Of a stretch of DNA of 64,000 bases, positions 54,991 through 61,973 are shown one piece after another. The stretch comes from Nitrospira sp. ST-bin5 (lineage in GTDB: Bacteria; Nitrospirota; Nitrospiria; Nitrospirales; Nitrospiraceae), in assembly GCA_002083555.1 (NCBI GenBank), contig MSXN01000021.1:101728-165727 (forward strand), given 5' to 3'. The stretch's first letter is position 1. Each line of letters begins with the position of its first letter. Under the pieces are notes generated by a model that saw only the letters and a list, made by a program, of their open reading frames with translations, did no database searches and was not told the origin of the DNA. The translations under genes were made by a program, and so were the position numbers.

Positions 54991-55666
54991 GCGCCAGCAT
55001 CCTGCGCGAATCCCGCCAAACGTTACTATCATATAGGATTGGCGGTGGCGGCGTAAGACGCCACCACCACTGATCGTATTCCTCTTCCTTCTCCGTTCTT
55101 ACTGGTTTGATCTAGCTCCTATCGATAGCACCCGCTTCTTTCGTTTCGCTTCACGAGAAGCCCTCCAGTTTGCCCCTCCGAAGGGGCCTCTTCCCCTATC
55201 CCATTCCATTTCCTTCCCACGGCAGAAGAAGACGATTCGGAAGGGCAAACTTCGATGTGGTTCGTGTGAGAACGCAACGAAGAGCTGCCGCCCTCGTGCA
55301 TGAGCCGCCCTGAGGAAAGAGAAACTCGGAAGGGCAAACTGGAACTGCGTGTATGAAGAACGCGCACACAAAGACACGATCTACCTGCGTTGCAAGCCCC
55401 TGCAGCCGCTGATCCTCTCTCCTAATCCATTTACCTACGTCTTGAACGTAACAAGAGGCAGGCCCCTTCGGAGGGGCAAACTGGGGTAAGGGCTTGTGAC
55501 CTGCTCGGCAGACTACGCGTCGAGCCTCGGTCTGACGCGCTCTTCTCTCATACAGGCTTGGGCCATGGCGCTCGCAGCCAGCGAGCCAGCTCAGCCACGG
55601 CCACCGAATAGAGCCCCAAGGGCTCCTCTAGTCTCCCACCATCACTTGCTGCCAGAAGGAGGTTCC
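54991..55666. other. non-coding stretch with repeat block
   Basis: After the ATPase gene comes a hairpin (GGTGGCG / CGCCACC near 55045-55066), then the inverted and direct repeats at 55165-55484, and the leader of the first recombinase-family gene. An in-frame extension of that gene to 55496 has no ribosome-binding site. Confidence 0.55.
55165..55484. repeat. 24-bp perfect inverted-repeat pair with two internal copies
   Basis: CCAGTTTGCCCCTCCGAAGG and four more bases (55165-55188) recur exactly inverted at 55461-55484. Between them, two shorter direct copies of the core CGGAAGGGCAAACT lie at about 55237-55251 and 55327-55340, both in the orientation of the right arm. The spacing between copies is roughly 90 and 135 bp. 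The block lies between the RepA-like ATPase and the recombinase genes, so it may be a recombination site, an origin, or a regulatory array. Confidence 0.75.
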
Positions 55667-56437
55667 ATGACATTCTCAGATCTTGCCACCACATGGCTCG
55701 AAGCGCTCGCTGCTAGTCCAGAAACAAAACGCAAGTATCGACGTCAATTCGAACGCCACATCCTTCCGATGTTCGGGCCAATTGAAGTCGAAACCATCAC
55801 CGATACGCTGATCTCTGACTGGCTCAAAGATCAGGTACACCAGCATGGTCGCTCTCAACTGACAGCCCTCGCGACTCGAATGCGTGACGTATTGGACTCG
55901 GCCGTCCGCAAACGACACCTCAAGAAGCATCTGTTTCAAAAGAAGCCGCTGACGCAGGTGCTTCGGCTTCATGGCTACGATGGCCCCGCGTCCTCCCGGA
56001 GAACGAGCGCATATATCACGCCTCACTTGGTTGTCCCGAATGGAGGGGCGCAGCTGTTCGAGCAGTTCGCCACTGACTGGATGCACCACCACAGCAATAA
56101 CCGCCTCGTTCGGGAGGAGCGCATTCAGTTCATGGACACGATCTGGATTCCGGCTCTCACAGGCCGCCAGCTGGATAGCTTGGATCGTCTAGATATCCTC
56201 GCGGTCATTGTCCCGCTTCAGAAGACGACCCCGCTCGCAGCGTGCAAACGGGCCATCTCGATCCTGGATGCCTGTCTTCAGGAAGCCGTGATCACCGGTT
56301 GCATCACCTACAACCCCGCGCAGAGTTGGAGCCACTGCCTAAATGTGCCCGAAGCAGCTCCAGGAATGAACCGTAAGAAAGCGGCCTTCCCTCAAGAGCG
56401 GCTGGCTGCCAACAACCACCATAGAAAGGACAAGTAA
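55667..56437 (+). CDS. recombinase-like protein with two core-binding domains and no catalytic domain
   Basis: A 256-residue protein. Residues 2-60 (TFSDLATTWLEALAASPETK and RQFERHILPMFGPIEVETIT) match the SAM-like core-binding domain of phage integrases. A second unit of the same kind covers about 125-215 (LFEQFATDWMHHHSNNRLVR, RQLDSLDRLDILAVIV). No catalytic R-K-HxxR-H-Y domain follows. It could be a DNA-binding accessory to the recombinases downstream. AGAAGGAGG stands before the ATG at 55667. The next gene starts 3 bp after its stop. Confidence 0.75.
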   Translation: MTFSDLATTWLEALAASPETKRKYRRQFERHILPMFGPIEVETITDTLISDWLKDQVHQHGRSQLTALATRMRDVLDSAVRKRHLKKHLFQKKPLTQVLRLHGYDGPASSRRTSAYITPHLVVPNGGAQLFEQFATDWMHHHSNNRLVREERIQFMDTIWIPALTGRQLDSLDRLDILAVIVPLQKTTPLAACKRAISILDACLQEAVITGCITYNPAQSWSHCLNVPEAAPGMNRKKAAFPQERLAANNHHRKDK

Positions 56438-56439
56438 CC

Positions 56440-58035
56440 ATGCCAAAGAATGAGACACTCTCTCCCCAACAACTTGATGCCGCGATCAAAGCTCTGCTCC
56501 CAACAGAGGAACTGTGGATAGAACCCGGCATTTATGTGCGACGCAATAAAGACCGTTCGCTCAGCTATTTCGTTCGCATCCACTACAGAGGTAAAAAGTG
56601 TGAGGTCTGGGAGGGTATTAAGGATCAGCTCACGGCCAAGGCTGAGCGTATCAAGTTACAGATGGAGATCGCCGGATGCAACGAACGCAATGAAAAATGG
56701 ATACCACCCAGTCAGAGGAACACTGTCTCGGCGACTGTCCCCCCCGGTGGATTCACTCTTCAGCAGTGGGCGGAAGTATGGTACCAGGACATCGTATGCA
56801 AAGATAATGCAAAGGGGACTCAACGAAAGTACCGCGGGTATTTGAGCAAGCATGTCTATCCTGTGTTAGGCCACCTTCCGCTCGTTTCCATCACCCAAAC
56901 GGACCTACACGCGCTTGTTCGCGCGATCCGCGCGAAACCGGTTCCGCGGGGAACGGGCAAGCTCACCCGGAAAACAGCCCATGTCATCTTGCGCATGCTC
57001 GCCGGATGCTTCCACTGGGCAAAAGAACGCGGTTTGATTGGGGCTGTGCCATTCCCGGACCGACTCACGAAATTGCTCGGCCCGAAGGAGATAACCCACG
57101 TGCGAAAGACGTGGACCAAAGGGCAGGTCGAAGAGTTTCTAGCTGCCGCCTTGCGGTATGATCCTGAGTGGCACCCCATCTTCATGACGTTCTTCCGAAC
57201 AGGATGCCGGTTGGGGGAAATCCTCGCTCTGAGACCGAGGCATCTGGATTTCACCAAACGACGAATTTTGATCGAAGAAACTTACAGTGAGGGGGATTTC
57301 GGCCCCCCCAAGAACAGGCGTGCCAGTGAAATCGATATGAGTGAAGAACTCGCCGTCGTGTTACACGCACATTTGACTCGGCGGAAGAGAGAAGAGGAGA
57401 TACGTGGCTACGAGTTGGCCTTTCTCTTCGGCTGGCACGCGAACAGCCCTATCGCGCCCACAACACTCCGTGACAGGTTCAAAAAACTCACCAGTTTTCT
57501 TGGCCTACCGCGGATCAGAATCCATGACACTCGTCATACAGCCGCGGAGCTTATGCTGGTAGAAGGGGTGCCGACGATCTACGTCCGAGACCAGCTTCGC
57601 CATTCTAACGAATCGACGACCAATGGGATCTATGGGGAGACGATCAACCACCTCAAGCAACACGTCAACCAACTGGATAAGCGGCCCTCGTCCGGCCCTG
57701 CGGATAAAGCCTACCCATCCCAGGAATCAGCTGAGAACGAGATAGTTAAGCCTGGTGTCGAGTGGCCAACCCGCCCACTGGATCCGTCACGAGACGGCAT
57801 TGATTTCCGCCAAGCCGTCCACCAGTACGAAGGACAATTGATCGACACGGCCCTCAGGATGGCCAAGGGCAGCCGCACGACTGCGGCTGCCCTCCTCGGG
57901 CTTCCCAGGGCCACCTTCCTAACCAAACTCAGCCACCTAGGTCGCTCCACCCGAGCGCAAACCCAGAAACCCACGGGAGAAGATACCCAACCCCTCTTCA
58001 ATCCCACCAACTCGTCGGATGAGACCGCCGCATGA
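56440..58035 (+). CDS. tyrosine recombinase with a C-terminal Fis-type HTH
   Basis: A 531-residue integrase: an arm-type N-terminus (GIYVRRNKDRSLSYFVRIHY), a core-binding domain (about 105-195, FTLQQWAEVWYQDIVCKDNA), and a full catalytic domain with TGCRLGEILALRPRHL, PPKNRRASEIDM, HDTRHTAAELML, and LRHSNESTTNGIYGE, giving all of R, K, H, R, H and Tyr. Beyond it a Fis-family HTH (about 455-500, QLIDTALRMAKGSRTTAAAL and GLPRATFLTKLSHLG) is attached, which is unusual in recombinases. It is coupled to the gene at 55667. Confidence 0.88.
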   Translation: MPKNETLSPQQLDAAIKALLPTEELWIEPGIYVRRNKDRSLSYFVRIHYRGKKCEVWEGIKDQLTAKAERIKLQMEIAGCNERNEKWIPPSQRNTVSATVPPGGFTLQQWAEVWYQDIVCKDNAKGTQRKYRGYLSKHVYPVLGHLPLVSITQTDLHALVRAIRAKPVPRGTGKLTRKTAHVILRMLAGCFHWAKERGLIGAVPFPDRLTKLLGPKEITHVRKTWTKGQVEEFLAAALRYDPEWHPIFMTFFRTGCRLGEILALRPRHLDFTKRRILIEETYSEGDFGPPKNRRASEIDMSEELAVVLHAHLTRRKREEEIRGYELAFLFGWHANSPIAPTTLRDRFKKLTSFLGLPRIRIHDTRHTAAELMLVEGVPTIYVRDQLRHSNESTTNGIYGETINHLKQHVNQLDKRPSSGPADKAYPSQESAENEIVKPGVEWPTRPLDPSRDGIDFRQAVHQYEGQLIDTALRMAKGSRTTAAALLGLPRATFLTKLSHLGRSTRAQTQKPTGEDTQPLFNPTNSSDETAA

Positions 58036-58445
58036 GAACCTGCTCCTTCTAACACCGCGACTTTAATGAGGGATTACTTGCCTCGTTGGGAAGCTCACGT
58101 TCCCGATAGTCAGTGTCGTCCTCACCCGTCCCGCTGGTCACTCGGGACCTCTCCGTGCCATTTGATGCAGTAAAAATCAGCACTTAAGCCCGTCAGAATC
58201 TCGACATCGTGGCCAAGACGTGAGGGAGCATTCTGCACTCTGATGCACGCTCCGGCACCGGTTTTCCGCCCCGACCCTCGGATGTCCGAGGGTCGGTTTG
58301 CAGACGTTTTTTGTCACCTCGGTCTCTGACTTCACCCATCTGGTCGCTGTTAGGCGGCTGGCCTAAGAACGGGCCAACCCAGCTTCGATCTCATTGGAGC
58401 GTTTGAGTCGCTCCGTTCTTCACTTCATTCACCCAAGGAGTTTCC
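58036..58445. other. intergenic stretch with a terminator-like hairpin
   Basis: Holds a hairpin GTCCCG / CGGGAC near 58127-58147, the strong hairpin at 58271-58296 and the leader of the next gene. No coding sequence is recognised. Confidence 0.55.
58271..58312 (+). terminator. perfect 11-bp hairpin with T-run
   Basis: CCGACCCTCGG (58271-58281), loop ATGT, CCGAGGGTCGG (58286-58296), then TTTGCAGACGTTTTTTG. It has the form of a Rho-independent terminator, with the T-run slightly displaced. It would end the transcript of the two preceding recombinase genes. Confidence 0.7.
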
Positions 58446-59378
58446 ATGATCAACCCTCGTCATCCTTCATTCCGCTCGACATTTACGCTCAAGGATCTGA
58501 TGGCGGTGTACTGCAATCCAGGACAACGTCCCAGTACCCTCCGCCGCACAGAGATTGTCTTTGGGAATCTCCTGCGACACTTTGGCCTCACGCCGATTCA
58601 GGACCTCACAGCAAGTGCGATTCGACAGTATCTTCACGGGAGCACACGGTCGGACGCCACCAAAGCCTTGGAAATGCGAGTCCTCCGTGCCGCACTGAAC
58701 AGAGCAGTGGCGTTGGATCTGCTTTTTGCCTCGAGAGTGCAGTCTCTTGTACCTCGCGTTCGAGTGATCCGACCGCCCCAACACAACCGCCCACTGACCC
58801 CTCAAGAAGTTCTCCAGTTCCTGCAAACTAGCCCGACTTGGCTCCAGGTTCCCATCCTGTTTGCGCTCCACACTGGGCTAAGATTCGATGAACTCGCCAA
58901 TGTGAAATGGGACCACATCAACTGGCATACCAGCCAGGTAACCGTCCCTGGTACCTCCTTTCGTCGGCAACGACACGTACCCTTGCTGCCGACAGTCCGG
59001 GTAATCATCGCCCGTCTGCGTGATTCCGAGCGAGGCTCCGGCCTCCTCTTCAAGACGCCAAATGGGTGCCCTCTTGGCAGAACGACGAAGCGGCTTATGC
59101 GTCGGTCGTCACAAAAAGCCGGACTGTCCACGATCCGTCCACAGGATCTCCGAAGAACCTTTATTGCTTGGTGTGCATATACCGGGATGTCCTCCCTGCC
59201 GATCGCGAACATCACCGGGTACACCTCCATATGCCGATTGTCAGTCACTTCATGGCTGGACACCCCTCGGCCTGAATCAGTGGTGGAATGGCTAACCCGA
59301 GAGCCTAACAACTTTACGGAGTTGGCAACGTTGCTGAAGCAGGCCAAAGCCGGCCTGAACCCCATCATCGTGCCCTAA
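58446..59378 (+). CDS. tyrosine-recombinase-family protein with altered active site
   Basis: A 310-residue protein with a core-binding domain (about 14-95, LKDLMAVYCNPGQRPSTLRR) and a catalytic-type domain. The first Arg is kept (HTGLRFDELANVKWDHI). The HxxR box reads PQDLRRTFIAWC, with Gln for His. The final box reads ITGYTSICRLSVTSWLDTP, where His is Tyr and the Tyr nucleophile position holds Trp. As it stands it should not cleave DNA. It may be a structural or regulatory subunit. AAGGAG stands before the ATG. Confidence 0.78.
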   Translation: MINPRHPSFRSTFTLKDLMAVYCNPGQRPSTLRRTEIVFGNLLRHFGLTPIQDLTASAIRQYLHGSTRSDATKALEMRVLRAALNRAVALDLLFASRVQSLVPRVRVIRPPQHNRPLTPQEVLQFLQTSPTWLQVPILFALHTGLRFDELANVKWDHINWHTSQVTVPGTSFRRQRHVPLLPTVRVIIARLRDSERGSGLLFKTPNGCPLGRTTKRLMRRSSQKAGLSTIRPQDLRRTFIAWCAYTGMSSLPIANITGYTSICRLSVTSWLDTPRPESVVEWLTREPNNFTELATLLKQAKAGLNPIIVP

Positions 59379-59385
59379 CTGCTCA

Positions 59386-59423
59386 AAGAACACGGAGGGC
59401 TCTCCTCGGTCCTCCGTGTTCTT
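59386..59423. terminator. perfect 13-bp hairpin between recombinase genes
   Basis: AAGAACACGGAGG (59386-59398) pairs with CCTCCGTGTTCTT (59411-59423) around a 12-base loop. No T-run follows, so it may be a terminator for a factor-dependent system, a processing signal or a recombination structure. Confidence 0.55.
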
Positions 59424-59624
59424 CACCAAACCTCCGGTTCTCGAGCCTTCGGTAAGACCACCGTTCCCCAGACGTTCCGCTTCCACAATATGCAGCAATT
59501 TGGGGGTCCTCAGGATGGAGCCATCCAGGGGATAGCGGGCTGCCATGCACCGTTTGGAAGGGGGTACCGCTAATTAACTGGCGGTGCCCTTCGGAAAAAC
59601 GCAACTTCACCATAAGGAGGTTTT

Positions 59625-60452
59625 ATGTTCAAACTAACCATGCCTGGAATTCGCCAATGTCATCATAAGGACGGTCGAATCGAGTGGACGGCGACCGTCT
59701 ACCGTGGCGGCAAACGATGGGTGGCGACAGGCTTTCGGACGAAAGAGGAGGCGCTCGCCGGTCAGCGCCGCTTAGCCCAGCGCGTCGACTCCAATCAGTT
59801 GTCCTGGGTGACCCCTCGCCTGCTCTCCGTGCAAGAAGCCGCCACGCTGCTCTCACAGGCCCAGGTCTGGCTCGTCGGTCCGATCCTGATGAGCTTGTTT
59901 GCAGGGCTCCGCGCCTCCGAGATTGTCGCCCTGCGGTGCGACGACATGGACTTTGACCGAGAACAGCTCCGCGTAGCAGAGCAGCGGTCCGGACAGACTC
60001 GGGAGTTTCCCCTCCCGAAGCCTCTGGCGATGCTCTGCTGGATTTGCCAGCACACGACGCCGGCCTCCCGTTCCCTGTTCGTGGATGGACTCGGAAAGCC
60101 CCTCAGTCAAGCCGTCCTGCACCACGCCTTCCGTGAGATCTGCCACAAGGCCGGTCTGGCTGACCTGCGGTTCCAGGACCTCCGACACACTTTCGCGGCC
60201 TGGGCCATGCAGGCCCGGCTCCCGGTGACGCTCATCGCCGCCATGCTGGGAGTCCGGCGCATGACCGCCCCCTGGTTGGCCCAATACCTCGTCGCCCTCG
60301 AACAACGAAGCGGTCTCACGACAACTTTGCCCGCCAACCAATTTGCCGAACTCATCCGACTGATCGTTGAACACCCGGACGCCTACCCCCCGTTCCTGGT
60401 TTCACTCTTCATCTCCCCGGAGCCTCCCCTCCGCAAGAAGCGCGCAGCCTGA
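59625..60452 (+). CDS. short tyrosine-recombinase-family protein lacking a core-binding domain
   Basis: A 275-residue protein. Residues 8-52 (GIRQCHHKDGRIEWTATVYR, GGKRWVATGFRTKEEALAG) resemble an arm-binding domain. It passes at once into a catalytic-type domain with AGLRASEIVALRCDDMDF, then RFQDLRHTFAAWAM (Gln for His) and LGVRRMTAPWLAQYLVAL (Val for His, a Tyr kept two residues later than usual). A core-binding domain is missing. It is related to the protein at 58446 in its active-site changes. AAGGAGG stands before the ATG. Confidence 0.78.
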   Translation: MFKLTMPGIRQCHHKDGRIEWTATVYRGGKRWVATGFRTKEEALAGQRRLAQRVDSNQLSWVTPRLLSVQEAATLLSQAQVWLVGPILMSLFAGLRASEIVALRCDDMDFDREQLRVAEQRSGQTREFPLPKPLAMLCWICQHTTPASRSLFVDGLGKPLSQAVLHHAFREICHKAGLADLRFQDLRHTFAAWAMQARLPVTLIAAMLGVRRMTAPWLAQYLVALEQRSGLTTTLPANQFAELIRLIVEHPDAYPPFLVSLFISPEPPLRKKRAA

Positions 60453-60472
60453 CCTCAGGCTCTCTGAGCAGA

Positions 60473-60501
60473 GCTGCCAGCACCTCACCCGTGCTGGCAG
60501 C
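60473..60501. terminator. 10-bp hairpin after the short recombinase gene
   Basis: GCTGCCAGCA (60473-60482) pairs with TGCTGGCAGC (60492-60501) around a nine-base loop. No clear T-run follows. Like the hairpins at 58271 and 59386 it lies between two recombinase-family genes. Confidence 0.5.
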
Positions 60502-60558
60502 CGCTCAGCCTACATCACTGCCCTGCTCCCCCTATCTTCCTTTCCTATGGAGGACATT

Positions 60559-60813
60559 ATGGACACACCACGCTATCTCACGCTGCCGGAGGCCGCCCGG
60601 CTGATGCGTTGCTCGAAGAGCAAACTGCGGCAGATGAAAGACGGGCCACCACGGTTTCGCGCTCCCAAGTCTCGAGTCTGGCTCTATCCCTACGACGAGC
60701 TCATCGCCTGGATAGAAAGCGGACGGTCGGTCGAGCCACCTCAACCGAAGCCGGTTGGGCGAGCCACCTCTCGGACCAAGCATCGCAATCCGCTCTATGA
60801 ACTGGAGAAGTAA
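60559..60813 (+). CDS. excisionase/AlpA-like DNA-binding protein
   Basis: An 84-residue protein with a winged HTH of the excisionase type: YLTLPEAARLMRCSKSKLRQ, then PPRFRAPKSRVWLYPYDELI, followed by a basic tail. It starts at ATG 60559 with GGAGG five bases before. The intact recombinase gene starts 6 bp after its stop, so the two are an excisionase-integrase pair. Confidence 0.85.
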   Translation: MDTPRYLTLPEAARLMRCSKSKLRQMKDGPPRFRAPKSRVWLYPYDELIAWIESGRSVEPPQPKPVGRATSRTKHRNPLYELEK

Positions 60814-60819
60814 GGCACT

Positions 60820-61920
60820 GTGAAGATCCCCACGTACGATCGGAAGAACGCCTCCGGTCTCGCAACCTATCTGGATTTCCGCTGGAAGGGAGGCCGCCAT
60901 CGCCCCCTACTCGGCTATGACCTTTCGAAGGAAGAAAAGGACAGGCTGGCGATTGCGATGGTGGAACGGATTCAGAATCCACCCCTCATCACCACGGCGA
61001 CCACGGCCGCAGGAGAAACGCTGGCGGCGTTTGCGGAACGGATCTATTACCGGACCCTTCGCACCAAAAAGCGGATCGACCTCACCCGGCCCAAAGGCAT
61101 CGTGAAGAAGCACCTCGCGCCGCACTTCACCATGCCCATGGCGGAGATCTCCGCGGAAACGTGTCTCGCGTATGTCGAGAAACGTCAGAAGGAGGGGGCC
61201 AACGACTGGACGATTCGCCGAGAGTACGGCGTCTTGAATCGGATCCTCAACTTGGCCGCCGCCCACGGTGTCATCAAAGGCAATCCGTCAAAAGCCGTCC
61301 AGCTGCCGGAGGGCAACAAGCGCGATCGAATCGCCACCCTGCAGGAACTCAAGGCCCTTCACGACGCTGCTGATCCGGACATGTGGCGAGCCATCATCGC
61401 CGCCGTCATGACCGGTCTCCGGCAAAGCAAGCTACTCATGATTCAGCCGGAATGGATCGTGCGGCGATCAGACGGCAACTGGCTGGTTCTGCCTCCGGCA
61501 CTCTCAAGACTCAAGGGAACGCCAAAAGAGATTCCACTGAACGCGCTGGCCATGTGGGCCCTCACGCCGACTGCGCCACAGCTCCGTACCCGACTCTTCG
61601 CCCGGTGGAAGAACCGGTCCTTTAAGAAAGCGTGGACTCGCCTGTGCAAACGCGCGCACGTCACGGACCTCCGCTTCCATGACCTGCGCCATACCTTTTC
61701 CACGGCGCTGCAGAACTACGGGGTGGTCTATGAAGTCCGCCAATGGCTGATGGGCCACAAGATGCCCGGGAAAACCGGGGACTATAGCCATGGGGGCCAG
61801 AGATGGAACCGCACGCTTCGACAGGCCGTCACGGCCTTAGAGAAGTTTCTGCCAGCGTGGCATCAGGTGGACACGCCCCGCTCGGCCGCACTTTCTCGTC
61901 AGAAGAGACCACGCAGCTAG
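60820..61920 (+). CDS. tyrosine recombinase/phage-type integrase, apparently intact
   Basis: A 366-residue integrase from a GTG start. It contains a core-binding domain (about 68-155, ETLAAFAERIYYRTLRTKKR) and a catalytic domain with TGLRQSKLLMIQPEWI, KGTPKEIPL, RFHDLRHTFST and LMGHKMPGKTGDYSHG, so all six active-site residues are present. It has the size of ordinary integrases and is the best candidate for the enzyme that integrated the element. Its end is 54 bp from the end of the convergent ATPase gene. Confidence 0.9.
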   Translation: MKIPTYDRKNASGLATYLDFRWKGGRHRPLLGYDLSKEEKDRLAIAMVERIQNPPLITTATTAAGETLAAFAERIYYRTLRTKKRIDLTRPKGIVKKHLAPHFTMPMAEISAETCLAYVEKRQKEGANDWTIRREYGVLNRILNLAAAHGVIKGNPSKAVQLPEGNKRDRIATLQELKALHDAADPDMWRAIIAAVMTGLRQSKLLMIQPEWIVRRSDGNWLVLPPALSRLKGTPKEIPLNALAMWALTPTAPQLRTRLFARWKNRSFKKAWTRLCKRAHVTDLRFHDLRHTFSTALQNYGVVYEVRQWLMGHKMPGKTGDYSHGGQRWNRTLRQAVTALEKFLPAWHQVDTPRSAALSRQKRPRS

Positions 61921-61973
61921 GGCTGAGGTCCCTCTTTGTTTCCCCAAATGGTCGTACTGCTTGATATGGACTC

